A DNA stretch of 64,000 nt. Origin: Bin22 sp965207275. GTDB lineage: Bacteria; Chloroflexota; Dehalococcoidia; Lucifugimonadales; UBA3495. The number at the start of each line of letters is the position of its first letter. Within the stretch, counting starts at the first letter, position 1. Of the stretch, positions 25,057 to 34,324 are shown piece after piece. The notes beneath the pieces were generated by a model that saw nothing but the letters and a program-made list of their open reading frames with translations, ran no database searches and was not told where the DNA came from. The position numbers were made by a program, and so were the translations under genes. The stretch is taken from NCBI GenBank assembly GCA_965207275.1, contig CBDBMH010000002.1, positions 62,001 to 126,000 of the forward strand, written 5' to 3'.

Positions 25057-27654
25057 TTATTCCGCCACCTCTTTCTCGCCGCTGTCGGCGTCATCGCCAT
25101 CCTCTCCCGGCTGGTTGTGCCGGCTGCGCTGCTTGTTGCGATTTGGGCCGGGGTCCTCCTGGGGAGGTTCCTGCGGCGGCGCGGGATTGGCGCCGTTCTG
25201 CCGCTCCTCCAGCAGCCGGCGGTACTCGCCCAGCTTCTCCTCCGCATCGGCGTTCCCCAGGGCGATCTCCCCGGCCCTGGTGGTGTAGTCCCGGGCTGCC
25301 TCCCTGATGCGGTCGGCGACGCGGGGATCGCCCGGCTCCGGCTTCCGGACCATCATGGAGTAGGCCGGCAGCCGGTCGGCGCCCACGGTGGCCCGCACGT
25401 AGCAGTGGTGCACCGGCAACGACGTGACGTCGTCCTCGGACACCCGGTCCTTGCCCAGCTCCCAGACCAGGCGGCGGGCGTCGCTGCCCGACACCTGGAA
25501 CACCGCCAGGCAGCCCACGTTGGCCAGGATGGTATCCTGCATGGTGGGGGAGAGGTCGTCCAGCTTGGCCAGGCTCTGGGTGGCCAGGATGAAGCTGGCC
25601 CCGTACTTGCCAAGTTCCGACAGCATGGACTCGTAATCGACGCCGGGCATGGACTGCATCTCGTCCACCACCACCAGGGCGCCGCGCCGCCGGTCCAGGG
25701 GCAGTCTCTCCTGCTCCCTGATCACCGAGTCCACCAGGTTGAGCAGGGAGGCGCCCACCAGGGCGGAAACGTCCCGGCCCACGCTGCCCTGGGCGGTGGA
25801 CACCAGCAGGATGCCGCCGTCCAGGATGGTCTGCCGGATGTCGATGGTGGAGCGGGACTGGCCCAGGATGGCTCTTGCCCGCTTGGAGGAGGCGTAGTAG
25901 GCCAGGCGGGTCTGCACCGGGGCAATGGCCTCGGAGCGGTACTGGCGGTGCCAGTTGTCGAAGTCCCTCACCCACCAGTCCAGCAGGTAGGTGTCGCCGA
26001 CCAGGCCCAGCACCTCGGCCCGGAACCTGCCGTCGGAGATGAGCCGCATCCCGTCCAGGATGGTGTACTGTTCGGCCTCGGCCCGCCCCTCGTTGGCCTC
26101 GTGGAGGGTCTTGACGGTGTGTTCCAGGATGGACTGCATCCGGGGACCCCACTGGTCCCACAACCCCTTGGCGACCCTTACCACAGAGTCGGCGGTGCGG
26201 TCCCGGTCGGCGAAGACGCGGGTGTCCAGCAGGTTGACGCCGGGCGCGCCCGACTCGTCGGCCAGGTCGATGAGCCGCACCTGGCCTGCGAGGCTTTCCG
26301 GCACCTGCTCCAGCAGCCCGGCCACCAGGTCGGCGTGGGGGTCAACCACGATGATGGCGTCGGTGTCCCGGCCGGCGGCCTTCTCCCTCAGCTTGTGGGC
26401 CACGATCCGGTGCATCAGGGTGGACTTGCCCATGCGGGTGCGGGCCACGTAGAGGTGGTGGCGCCGGAGCAGGTCCTCGGCGAAGTTGACCTCCCGGGGA
26501 GCGCTGCCGGTGGCGTCGCCCACCAGAGCGCCGATCCTGACGCTGCGGGCCTGGGGCGCCAGCGCCCGCGAGCTTGACCTCTCCACCAGGGGCGTCTCGT
26601 CTCCCTCGCCCGGCGGGTGCCACAGGGCGGCCGCCTCCCGCACCCCCAGGACGCTGCGCCTTCCGAACAGCCCCGGCCCGGCGGGATGCAGCGTCGCCGC
26701 CGGAAGGAGGGGCCTGATCCGGCCCGCCCTGAACCGCGCCCCGGCGGGGTGGTCGTAGTGCCGGTAGGCGGCGGCCACGCTCTCCAGCAGGTCGCCGGCC
26801 CGCTCCGCGCCCTCCTCGGCGGGCAGGAAGGCGGTGAGCTGCAACTCGGCGTCGAAGGCGACGCGGGAGACTTTCTCCCTAATCAGCAACGGGTCGTAGA
26901 CTCGGTGGCGAGCCTTCCGCCAGCGCCACCAGCCCCAGCCGGCCACCACCAGGCCCAGCGCGCTGCCCAGGCCCAGCATGGACGCCTTGAGAATCTCCCC
27001 GTCCTGCACCCACAGGTAGCCCTGCAGGGCGGCCAGCCCGCCGGCGCCCAGGACGGCCATGGTCACCCCGTCCAGTTGCAGCGGCTTGGTGTGATAGGTG
27101 TAGGAGGGTTCCCGGTTCTCCGGCACGGCCCGTTTGTGGGCCCGGGCCTGGTGTTGCTGGGACCACTCGGGACCCAGAGAGCGCAGCAGCAGGCGGCTGA
27201 CCAGCCGCTCGCCGGGGCGCAGGGCGGACAGGGAGCCGATGACCGCCAGCAATGGGTCGGAGCCCGGGTCCAGCAGGTCGTCGTCCCTGAAGGTGCGCAG
27301 GGGCACGTACTCCGGCCCGTCCACCCGCAGGGTCAGGCCCCAGGCCAGTTCGCCCGGCCGGCGGAGCATGGGGTCGTCCTCGGGGGGCACCTGGCGCACC
27401 CGGGCCTGGGGGTAGTGGGCGGCCAGTTGCTGCTTGACCACCCGGTCGTCCTGGCAGCGGGCCAGCAGGGTGACGCCGTCCATGTCGGCGGCCAGTTCCA
27501 GGGAGAAGGGTTCGGGGACGGCGACGGACTGGAGCAGGTTCTCCACCCCCAGCAGGGTGCGCTCGCCCTGGCGGTGGGGCGTCACCGCCACCAGCGCCGG
27601 GGGCTTTCGGGTCTGCCGCTCGCCCAGGATGATGTTTCTCACGTTGATACTCAT
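25057..27654 (-). CDS. VirD4/TraG-like conjugation ATPase (coupling-protein type)
   Basis: 865 residues. Residues about 190-250 include two hydrophobic helices (LDGVTMAVLGAGGLAALQGY, MLGLGSALGLVVAGWGWW) that anchor it in the membrane. Walker A is ARTRMGKSTL (about 405), Walker B ALVVVDEMQ (about 658), and the DUF87/TraM-recognition-like tail includes SQSTID-type RSTIDIRQTILDGGILLVST and GASFILATQSL. The C-terminal about 80 residues are charged and Pro/Asn-rich. It would pump or recruit DNA to the secretion channel. The first 300 residues are not typical of short VirD4 proteins. Downstream of VirB4 by 49 bases and followed directly by the replication-relaxation gene. Confidence 0.8.
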   Translation of the reverse strand: MSINVRNIILGERQTRKPPALVAVTPHRQGERTLLGVENLLQSVAVPEPFSLELAADMDGVTLLARCQDDRVVKQQLAAHYPQARVRQVPPEDDPMLRRPGELAWGLTLRVDGPEYVPLRTFRDDDLLDPGSDPLLAVIGSLSALRPGERLVSRLLLRSLGPEWSQQHQARAHKRAVPENREPSYTYHTKPLQLDGVTMAVLGAGGLAALQGYLWVQDGEILKASMLGLGSALGLVVAGWGWWRWRKARHRVYDPLLIREKVSRVAFDAELQLTAFLPAEEGAERAGDLLESVAAAYRHYDHPAGARFRAGRIRPLLPAATLHPAGPGLFGRRSVLGVREAAALWHPPGEGDETPLVERSSSRALAPQARSVRIGALVGDATGSAPREVNFAEDLLRRHHLYVARTRMGKSTLMHRIVAHKLREKAAGRDTDAIIVVDPHADLVAGLLEQVPESLAGQVRLIDLADESGAPGVNLLDTRVFADRDRTADSVVRVAKGLWDQWGPRMQSILEHTVKTLHEANEGRAEAEQYTILDGMRLISDGRFRAEVLGLVGDTYLLDWWVRDFDNWHRQYRSEAIAPVQTRLAYYASSKRARAILGQSRSTIDIRQTILDGGILLVSTAQGSVGRDVSALVGASLLNLVDSVIREQERLPLDRRRGALVVVDEMQSMPGVDYESMLSELGKYGASFILATQSLAKLDDLSPTMQDTILANVGCLAVFQVSGSDARRLVWELGKDRVSEDDVTSLPVHHCYVRATVGADRLPAYSMMVRKPEPGDPRVADRIREAARDYTTRAGEIALGNADAEEKLGEYRRLLEERQNGANPAPPQEPPQEDPGPNRNKQRSRHNQPGEDGDDADSGEKEVAE

Positions 27655-27703
27655 AACGTTTACCTCGCTCCTTATTTGATTGGCTCTATCTCGGGTTCGG
27701 GGG

Positions 27704-29953
27704 TCAGCGCCTCGGGCCGGGCCGCCACTCGATGACCTCGGTCTCTTCGGGGGTGGCCTCGATGCGCACGGGAAAGCGGTTGCCCCGAGCCAGCAGCAGC
27801 CCGTCGCCCCTGGGACAGGACAGCAGCCAGCGTTGCAGTTCCTCGGGCAGGTCGAAGGCTTCGCCCACGGTGCTGACGGCGGCGGCGTCCTGTTGGAGCA
27901 AGAGCTTGAAGGCGGCGTTCTGGAGCAATGCCCGACCGCTGTGCCCGGTGATTGCTCTTGAGGAATCCTCGGAGAGGAGGTCCTGCACGTCCTGGGTGAT
28001 GAACTGGAGTCCCAGGCGGTGCTTGCGGGCGCGCTTGGCCATGCTGACCATGAAGGCCGCCCCCTCCGGGTGCTGCATGATGCTCCACACCTCGTCCACC
28101 ACCAGCAGGCGGGGCCGGGGGTCCTGGGCGGCGGCGGCCCACACCGTTTCGGTGCAGACCATCGCCGCCGCCGGTCTGAGTTCCGGTTCCAGCAGGTGCA
28201 GGTCGAAGACCGTCACCAGGGCTTCGCGGGCCAGCAGGTCGTCGCCCTCGTCGGAGAGCAGGTCCCGCAGGCTGCCGGTGGCGAAGGGGCGCAGCAGGAG
28301 GGCGATTTCCGGGGTTTCCTCTTGCAGGTAGGCGTAGAAGTCGCGGAACCCGGTGCGCTCCCGCCTTTCGGAGTAGTAACCCGCCAGGGCGTGATCCAGG
28401 GAGGAACGGCGCTCGGCGCTGAGCCTTTCCCCCACCATCACCTCGATGAGGCGGCGCAGGCTGCCGATGCGCTGGAGCAACTCTTCCGAGTCGCCCCGGT
28501 CGATGACGAAGGGGTTCATGCCCTGCCCGGGGACGCCCGGCGACAGCACCCGTCCACCGGCGGCGCGGGCCATGTCGGTGTACTCGCCCTCCGGGTCGAT
28601 GATGTAGGCCCTGACGCCGCGGCACAGCCCCCGCAGCACGCCCAGCTTGGTGGCGAAACTCTTGCCGCTGCCGGAACGTGCCAGCACCGCCGTGTTTGCG
28701 TTGAGGTGCGTCCCGTCGAAGGGGTCGTAGACGATGGGGGCGCAGGCTCTGAGATCAATGCCGTAGAGGGTGCCGCTCCGGGTGTCCAGGTCAGGCGGCG
28801 AGAAGGGGAACAGCCGGGCCAATGACGATGTATCGAGTGTCCGCCACACCGCCACGGCGTTCAGGGCCAGGGGCAAAGTGGACAGCAGGCCCTCCCTTTG
28901 CCGGAAGGCCAGGTTGTCCAGTTTGCCCAGGGTGGCGGCGAAGTGGGCCCGGGCCTTCTGGGTCAGGTCCTTGAGGGCGTCCTGGTTGTCGGCGTGGAGC
29001 GTCACCGACAGGGAGGCGTGGAACAGCCTCTCCCTTCCCCGTTGCACCTCGTCCCTGAGACGGCTCACGTCCTCCAGGGCGATCTCGGCCTCCGGCGACA
29101 TGGAACGGCCCCGCTTGAAGGAAAGGGACTGGGCGGACTCGAAGCGGACCTTCTGCCACTCAAGGGTGCGGGCCGCCTGCTCCGTGGGGATGGCGCCCAG
29201 GTGCACCGACAGGTCCATGGGGGCGCCGGCGGCCATCAGCCCTTGCAGGAAGCCGGGCGCGAGACTGCGGGGCCACTTGCCCAGGTGCAGGGAGCGGACC
29301 AGTTTCCCGCCGATGCGGATGTCCCGGCGGTTGACCTCGACCTCCAACTCGGCGTCCTCGTCCCTGTCCTGGGGCGAGCCGCCCAGGGCGCAGGCCAGGA
29401 GCAGCAGCTTCAGGGTTTCGCCGTTCAGGGGAAAGACGCCGAGCCCGGCGCGGACCAGCAGCGCCCGCAGTTCGTCGGCGCGGGCGTGCTCGCAGACGGC
29501 GTAGAACCGCCGGTCCAGGATGCCCTCCCGGTTCTCCAGGGTGGTCAAGAGCCGTCCCAGGCTGTCGGCGGCGTCCTTCGTCTGACGGGGCAAATCGTCC
29601 GGCTGGGCGGCCGTCAGGTTGCTGCGGAGGGTCGAAAGCACCGGCGGGTGCTGGCGCACCAGCAGCTGCACCGGGAAGTCCACGGCGTTCAGGGAACCGG
29701 CGAAGGCGCCCAGCTTGGGTTCGTCCAGCTCCAGCCCCATCACCTCCAGCACCGCCAGTTTCACCCCGTCCAGCCTGACCGGGCCGTCGCCCTCCAGGTG
29801 GGACAGCATGAAGAACAGGGGGAGGGGCGGCGGAGACTTGGGTTCGGCGGCGGATTCAGTCTCCGCCGCTTCGTCAGTCTCTTCTGGTTGGGACCGGCCC
29901 GGCGGCCAGCGCCGGGCCAGGTCCTTCGGGTTGGGTAGCGTCAGTTTCACCAT
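27704..29953 (-). CDS. virB4: VirB4/TraC-like conjugation ATPase
   Basis: 749 residues; start at 29953 has GGAGG upstream. The N-terminal 350 residues form the CagE/TrbE/VirB4-type scaffold (for example QLLVRQHPPVLSTLRSNLTA, ARTLEWQKVRFESAQSLSFK). The ATPase follows: NANTAVLARSGSGKSFATK (Walker A, about 420), AYIIDPEGEYTDMA, RLLVVDEVW (Walker B, about 617) and LGLQFITQDVQDLL. VirB4 energises pilus assembly and substrate transfer across the inner membrane. It lies between a pilin-like gene and the VirD4-like gene in a single operon. Confidence 0.9.
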   Translation of the reverse strand: MVKLTLPNPKDLARRWPPGRSQPEETDEAAETESAAEPKSPPPLPLFFMLSHLEGDGPVRLDGVKLAVLEVMGLELDEPKLGAFAGSLNAVDFPVQLLVRQHPPVLSTLRSNLTAAQPDDLPRQTKDAADSLGRLLTTLENREGILDRRFYAVCEHARADELRALLVRAGLGVFPLNGETLKLLLLACALGGSPQDRDEDAELEVEVNRRDIRIGGKLVRSLHLGKWPRSLAPGFLQGLMAAGAPMDLSVHLGAIPTEQAARTLEWQKVRFESAQSLSFKRGRSMSPEAEIALEDVSRLRDEVQRGRERLFHASLSVTLHADNQDALKDLTQKARAHFAATLGKLDNLAFRQREGLLSTLPLALNAVAVWRTLDTSSLARLFPFSPPDLDTRSGTLYGIDLRACAPIVYDPFDGTHLNANTAVLARSGSGKSFATKLGVLRGLCRGVRAYIIDPEGEYTDMARAAGGRVLSPGVPGQGMNPFVIDRGDSEELLQRIGSLRRLIEVMVGERLSAERRSSLDHALAGYYSERRERTGFRDFYAYLQEETPEIALLLRPFATGSLRDLLSDEGDDLLAREALVTVFDLHLLEPELRPAAAMVCTETVWAAAAQDPRPRLLVVDEVWSIMQHPEGAAFMVSMAKRARKHRLGLQFITQDVQDLLSEDSSRAITGHSGRALLQNAAFKLLLQQDAAAVSTVGEAFDLPEELQRWLLSCPRGDGLLLARGNRFPVRIEATPEETEVIEWRPGPRR

Positions 29954-29981
29954 TCACACCTCCAGATTGATTCGGGTTGAC

Positions 29982-30290
29982 TTATGCGCTGGGCAGGACC
30001 TCGATGATCCTGCCGATGATGCCGGCGGCGATGCCCTTGGCCAGCAGCACCACCACCAGGCCGACCACGGCCATGAGGACGGCGTTGCGCGCTCTGCCTC
30101 TGCCCTCACCCTCGGCGCCCTCGGCCATCAGCAGGAACCCGGCCCAGACGATGCCGAAGAAGCACAGGCCGACCCCCACGTAGGCCATGCCGGTGAGCGC
30201 GGCGTCGAAGGCAACCTGCATCGCGGCCGCCTTGTCCTCCGGCGCCTGGGCGGCGACGGACAGCAGCAATGTGGTCAGTCGCGGCGCCAT
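29982..30290 (-). CDS. Pilin-like (VirB2/TrbC-type) small membrane protein
   Basis: 102 residues from ATG 30290, with GGAG six bases upstream (a GTG at 30302 is an alternative). After a short leader, two long hydrophobic segments, GMAYVGVGLCFFGIVWAGFL and AVLMAVVGLVVVLLAKGIAA, are separated by a polar, charged loop (EGAEGEGRGRAR). This layout matches VirB2/TrbC pilins. It overlaps the end of the PrgI fusion and precedes virB4. A second pilin-like gene lies at 31935. Confidence 0.7.
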   Translation of the reverse strand: MAPRLTTLLLSVAAQAPEDKAAAMQVAFDAALTGMAYVGVGLCFFGIVWAGFLLMAEGAEGEGRGRARNAVLMAVVGLVVVLLAKGIAAGIIGRIIEVLPSA

Positions 30291-31924
30291 AGCCAGCTCC
30301 ACCAGTTGGAACCGCCCACCGGCGTCTGCTCCGCCCTGGGGGGCGGCGGCTGGGGCGGGGGCACGTGGAGGGCCTGGTAGGGGGCGTCGGCGCCCAGGTT
30401 CGCCGCTCGCGCCGTATTCGACGCCGTAACCAGGGGAACGCTCTCCGTGCGGGTGCGGGTAACAGGACCGCGCTGGTTCTCCACGGCCCGCACGTGCTCC
30501 GGGTGATGGACGTAGATGCGCACCGTCTTGACCGTCGAGCTTTCACCGCAGCGGCAGGTCACCCGGCGGGTGTACACGTCGGTGCGGGCCGGGTGGTGGA
30601 CGGTCTGCAACATGGGCGGCCGGGGGACGTTCAGGGTGGCCGTCAGGTCCGCCGTGATCTCCAGCTCGTTGGCCGCCCGGCTGTTGGCCACCGGCAGGGT
30701 GAAGGAAGTCTCGCCGTCCGGGACGAAGGTGGCCGTGGTGGAGTGCCCGCCCCACGTGACGCTGACGGTACCCGCGATGCCGGTGACGTCGGCGTCCAGC
30801 AGGGACGGGACCGACTGGCTGAAGTGGCCGCCGTACACCGGCAGGTCCTCCTCGTGCTTGGTCTCGGTGATGCACTCCGAGGCGATGACGCCGGCGATGC
30901 GCCCCGGCGTCCACTCCAGGGCGGTGACCTCCAGGTCGCACAGCTCACCGTCAACCGAGGGCAGGGGGTAGGGAATTTGATGGCTCTTCAGCGACGCCGC
31001 GCCGGAGAACCCCAATGCGTCCTGCCAGGAGAAGGTGAACGACGGCGACGGCCCGTCCAGGGTCAGGTTGTAGCTCTTGCTCGCTCCGGCGGCGAGGCTG
31101 GTGTTGAAGCCCATCTTCAGGGTCCGGCCGGTCCTGCCGCCGAAGACCCGTCCCTTCAGGTCCAGGTCGTGGGCGGCCCGCAGGGTGACGGCGGCGGTGT
31201 CGCCGGAGACGGACAGCCGCTCCACGTAGACGCGGCGGCCCGGCACCGGGTCCGGCGGCTCGAAGTAGATTTCGCCCAGCCGCCAGGCGTCGCCGTAGGG
31301 GTTGTCCTCAGGGTCGTCGGCCAGGGCGCTGCCGGGCAGCAGCACCACGGCCAGCAAGCCCAGCGCCGCGAACGACAGGAAGCGGCCCCAGAGCCTGCCC
31401 CGAGCCGGACGCGGGGGCTTTTCCTGCTTGCTCTCCTGGGGCCGGAACTGCTGGCCGCCGGCGTCCCTGCGGCGGCGGCCCTTGCCGAACCAGCTGTGGG
31501 GACGGAAGGGGCGACGCCCCTTCTGCCGGGCGGCCTTCACCGCATTGCCCACCTTGCCCGCCGCCTTCTTCGCCAAGAGCCGCAGCGGGTCGGGCTTCGC
31601 CTCGGGCACGGGCGGCGGTTCGCCGATGGCCAGCTCCGCCGGACACCCGGCGTAGCGACGGGCGCCCAGGTTGAACTTGAGCAGGTCGGCGGCCACCAGG
31701 GGCAGCCCCCGCCCGCCCACCTTGCCCACGGTCATGGCGATGCCGGTGATGCCCAGCAGGATGGCGATGCCCAGCTTCAGCCCCGAGGGGCCGAAGGGAA
31801 AGTAGCGGTAGACGCCGTAGGCCACGGCGCAGGTCGCCACCACCGCCACGATCTGCGGGAAGGTAAACCACAGCAGCGCTTTGTCCTCGGCCTGCACGTG
31901 GGTCGGTACTTCGTGCTCTCTCAT
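30275..31924 (-). CDS. PrgI-like (VirB3-type) protein fused to an exported domain
   Basis: 549 residues from ATG 31924, with GGAGGGAAGGC before it. The first about 95 residues (REHEVPTHVQAEDKALLWFT, two membrane helices) match PrgI-family proteins of Gram-positive-type conjugation systems, usually only about 100-150 residues long. A basic cytoplasmic linker (KAARQKGRRPFR) leads to a third hydrophobic segment (LSFAALGLLAVVLLPGSALA). About 350 further residues of beta-rich, presumably extracellular sequence follow (NLTLDGPSPSFTFSW, CDLEVTALEW, RVTCRCGESS, ending in a Pro-rich then Trp-rich tail). The fusion is in one uninterrupted frame. Confidence 0.7.
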   Translation of the reverse strand: MREHEVPTHVQAEDKALLWFTFPQIVAVVATCAVAYGVYRYFPFGPSGLKLGIAILLGITGIAMTVGKVGGRGLPLVAADLLKFNLGARRYAGCPAELAIGEPPPVPEAKPDPLRLLAKKAAGKVGNAVKAARQKGRRPFRPHSWFGKGRRRRDAGGQQFRPQESKQEKPPRPARGRLWGRFLSFAALGLLAVVLLPGSALADDPEDNPYGDAWRLGEIYFEPPDPVPGRRVYVERLSVSGDTAAVTLRAAHDLDLKGRVFGGRTGRTLKMGFNTSLAAGASKSYNLTLDGPSPSFTFSWQDALGFSGAASLKSHQIPYPLPSVDGELCDLEVTALEWTPGRIAGVIASECITETKHEEDLPVYGGHFSQSVPSLLDADVTGIAGTVSVTWGGHSTTATFVPDGETSFTLPVANSRAANELEITADLTATLNVPRPPMLQTVHHPARTDVYTRRVTCRCGESSTVKTVRIYVHHPEHVRAVENQRGPVTRTRTESVPLVTASNTARAANLGADAPYQALHVPPPQPPPPRAEQTPVGGSNWWSWLWRRD

Positions 31925-31934
31925 GCCTTCCCTC

Positions 31935-32243
31935 CTATTCGCCGCCGCTGGTTTCGCCACCGGAGTCGCCGCCGCCGTCGGTGGGGTCGGGCACGTCCAG
32001 TTCCACCGGGCTACCCACCACGGCGTTGATCACCAGCTCCACCACGCCGTAGGCCACCAGGGCCAGGACAATGCCGGCCAGGGCGGTCATCATGGCGGAC
32101 TTGCCGCGCTCCATCTGGTTGGGCGCGCCGGAGGCGGTGAGGTACATGTAGGCGCCGTAGATGAAGTAGCCCACTCCCACCACTCCCACCAGTCCCAGCA
32201 GGATGCCCACCAGGTTCGATATGGTCTGTGTCAGGTCTCCCAT
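31935..32243 (-). CDS. Pilin-like (VirB2-type) small membrane protein
   Basis: 102 residues from ATG 32243, preceded by AAGGAGAG; an upstream in-frame Met at 32282 lacks this signal. Two hydrophobic segments (LVGILLGLVGVVGVGYFIYG and ALAGIVLALVAYGVVELVIN) flank a basic polar loop, and the C-terminus is Gly/Asp-rich. Ten bases before the PrgI fusion. Together with the gene at 29982 it gives the operon two candidate pilins. Confidence 0.7.
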   Translation of the reverse strand: MGDLTQTISNLVGILLGLVGVVGVGYFIYGAYMYLTASGAPNQMERGKSAMMTALAGIVLALVAYGVVELVINAVVGSPVELDVPDPTDGGGDSGGETSGGE

Positions 32244-32347
32244 ATATTTCTCTCCTTGCGTGTCGATTTCTTGCTCCGTCATTCGGAGTTCAACGCTGTC
32301 GTTTCAGTTCCGCTACTGGCACATGGCGCACCTCCTGGAGGGTTGGA

Positions 32348-32370
32348 CGGCGGGGACACGTTCCCCGCCG
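32348..32370 (-). terminator. Stem-loop after the VirB6-like gene
   Basis: An 8-bp perfect stem CGGCGGGG/CCCCGCCG with a 7-base loop lies 20 bases past the stop of the VirB6-like gene. There is no T-run; it may stabilise or partly terminate the upstream transcript before the downstream conjugation genes. Confidence 0.4.
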
Positions 32371-32389
32371 GTGGTTGTCGTGAATTGGG

Positions 32390-33367
32390 CTACGGCCCCT
32401 GGCTGCGGGGCGTGGGTCCGCCCTGGGCGGGCTGGGTGGCGTTCTGGGCCGCCGAGTTGAGTGCGCCCCCGGCGGCGCCACCCGCGCTGGTGATTCCGCC
32501 CGCCGCTGCCGCCGCCCCCATTCCCGCCGGGCCTCCGGCGGCCCCGCCGGCGATCAGCCCGATGGTGCGGGCCGAGCGCATGGCCGCGCCGGGCAGGGAC
32601 ATCCCGAAATAGAGGGTGTGCAGCCAGGCGTCGAAGGTGCCGTGGTTGCCCAGCATCGAGGGGACGCGGCCGGCCAGGTACATGAAGGCCACGGCCATCA
32701 GCAGCTTCCACACCAGGTCCTGCACCGGCTCGAACTCGCCGATGGCGGCGAACTCGCCCAGGAAGGCGAAGCCCAAGGCCACGGCGATGAGCTGGACGGC
32801 CTGCTGGAACACGGTGGTCATGAAGAGGCGCAGCCAGTGGCGGCCCCAGCCCGCCGTGTGGGGCAGGATCCACAGACCCAACGCGATGGGGGCCAACACC
32901 AGCAGGATGTCGATGAGGGCCAGGCGCAGGATCATCTGCACCAGCAGGTAGAGCAGGAAGAAGCCGAAGACCAGGTAGAGCAGGGCAATGAAAATGGCGA
33001 CGCCGACCTCGCCGGTCTCCACGGCGGCCAGCAATGCGAACAGGGGCGCCCGCAGCAGGTCGCCGGGGGTGACGTTCAGGGTGGCGGCGATGAACTGGGA
33101 GACGGCGTGGGCCACGTCGATGACCAGGGCGCACCACCACAATGACGACGCGGCGGCCACCAGGCCCAGCACCAGGCGGGGGACCATCTCCCGCCAGCCC
33201 GATTGATGTCTTCCGAGATGCTCCTGGACGATGAAGCTCAGGCCCATCCAGCCCAGGATCACGGTGAGGGCGGCGGTGGTGACGGCCCACACCGCCCACC
33301 ATGCCTGCTGGACGAAGGGGTGGGCGTAGGTGAGGCCCGGCGGGGTTCCGGTGAGGATGTCTCCCAT
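32390..33367 (-). CDS. VirB6/TrbL-like polytopic membrane protein
   Basis: 325 residues. The start at 33367 is chosen because homologous-looking sequence begins there and it lies 5 bases after the upstream gene; the longer open frame is an artefact of GC-rich DNA. Six or seven hydrophobic segments (for example AWWAVWAVTTAALTVILGWM, AIFIALLYLVFGFFLLYLL, IDILLVLAPIALGLWILP) are followed by a Gly/Ala-rich C-terminus. This is the channel-forming inner membrane protein of type IV secretion. Confidence 0.75.
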   Translation of the reverse strand: MGDILTGTPPGLTYAHPFVQQAWWAVWAVTTAALTVILGWMGLSFIVQEHLGRHQSGWREMVPRLVLGLVAAASSLWWCALVIDVAHAVSQFIAATLNVTPGDLLRAPLFALLAAVETGEVGVAIFIALLYLVFGFFLLYLLVQMILRLALIDILLVLAPIALGLWILPHTAGWGRHWLRLFMTTVFQQAVQLIAVALGFAFLGEFAAIGEFEPVQDLVWKLLMAVAFMYLAGRVPSMLGNHGTFDAWLHTLYFGMSLPGAAMRSARTIGLIAGGAAGGPAGMGAAAAAGGITSAGGAAGGALNSAAQNATQPAQGGPTPRSQGP

Positions 33368-33372
33368 AACGG

Positions 33373-33990
33373 CTACCCTCCCCGGCAGTTGGCGATGTCC
33401 GTCCGGAACACGCCCTCGAACACGCCGCACAGGGTCCCGTGGACCCCCTGGACCACCCATTTGGCGGCGGCCCGCGCCCAGCGGTCCGGGTCCAGGGCGC
33501 CCAGCACCCGGTCCCACAACCCCCTGGGCTGGTGGACGGGAATCAGGGCATAGAAGACGTGGCGCTCGCCGCCGCCCTGCCGGGGCACGGCCAGCATCAG
33601 CAGGAGGGGCTGTTCGGGGTGGAACTCGGGCTGCTCGCCCAGGGCCGGGTACTCGAAGGTGTACTCCCAGCCCTCGGCCAGGCGCTTCTCGCCGCCCCGG
33701 ACCTGGTAGGTGTTGGTCAGCCAGTCGCCGGTGTCCGGGTGGCGGATGGCGTAGTAGAGAACGCCGACCTGGCGGCTGAAGATGGGGCGGGCCACGAAGT
33801 CGCCCTCCTTCTTGCGCTCCACCAGCTGCCGGTCCCGGTTGACCAGGCTGATGTCGTCGGTGGGGGGAGGGGACTGGGCCAGGGCCAGGCCGCTGGCGGG
33901 AATGGCGACAATTGCCGAGAGCAACAGCGCCGCCGCAATCAGGGCCAGGCGGATGGCCCTGGGGGACTTGGGTACAAGACGCCGGAACAT
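33373..33990 (-). CDS. Secreted protein at the head of the conjugation operon
   Basis: 205 residues from ATG 33990, preceded by AGGAGGCAACC. A signal peptide (IRLALIAAALLLSAIVAIPA then ALAQ) is followed by an exported domain with VGVLYYAIRHPDTGDWLTNT and GGERHVFYALIPVHQP, and a C-terminal cysteine pair (TLCGVF ... ANCRGG). No named family. First gene of the minus-strand operon, so probably part of the transfer apparatus. Confidence 0.6.
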   Translation of the reverse strand: MFRRLVPKSPRAIRLALIAAALLLSAIVAIPASGLALAQSPPPTDDISLVNRDRQLVERKKEGDFVARPIFSRQVGVLYYAIRHPDTGDWLTNTYQVRGGEKRLAEGWEYTFEYPALGEQPEFHPEQPLLLMLAVPRQGGGERHVFYALIPVHQPRGLWDRVLGALDPDRWARAAAKWVVQGVHGTLCGVFEGVFRTDIANCRGG

Positions 33991-34069
33991 GGTTGCCTCC
34001 TGTGGTCCGGTTCGAGACCGGATGTTCGACAACCAAGTCTGGCGGCGGGCCGGGCCGGGCGGAACGTCC

Positions 34070-34101
34070 TATATGGGGTGACGCGCGCGTCACCCCATAT
34101 A
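34070..34101. promoter_or_regulatory. Perfect 32-bp palindrome upstream of the conjugation operon
   Basis: TATATGGGGTGACGCG (34070-34085) is followed directly by its exact reverse complement (34086-34101), with no spacer. It lies 80 bases before the start of the conjugation operon at 33990 and 224 bases before the divergent regulator gene at 34325. A dimeric repressor operator or a transfer-origin element are the likeliest roles. Confidence 0.65.
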
Positions 34102-34324
34102 AGGCATGGGATTGGGGCGGGCCGGTGTGGTGTCATACCCGTGTACAGGGATTTGGAGTTGGTGGCGGAGTGTCCAATCCTGTCCGGTTGAACCTGAAAT
34201 CGGGGGAAACCGCCCCCTATCGGACGGTTTCAGCGAACACTTTGGTTCCAGGGCAGCTTCCAGTGTCTTTGGACAGCGCCACGTATGAAATCGGACAGTG
34301 CGCCACCGGCAGAGGAGGCAGGTC

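Noticed and set aside
25117..26577. 486-residue plus-strand ORF opposite the VirD4-like gene
   Set aside because: Antisense of a clear ATPase gene with low-complexity composition.
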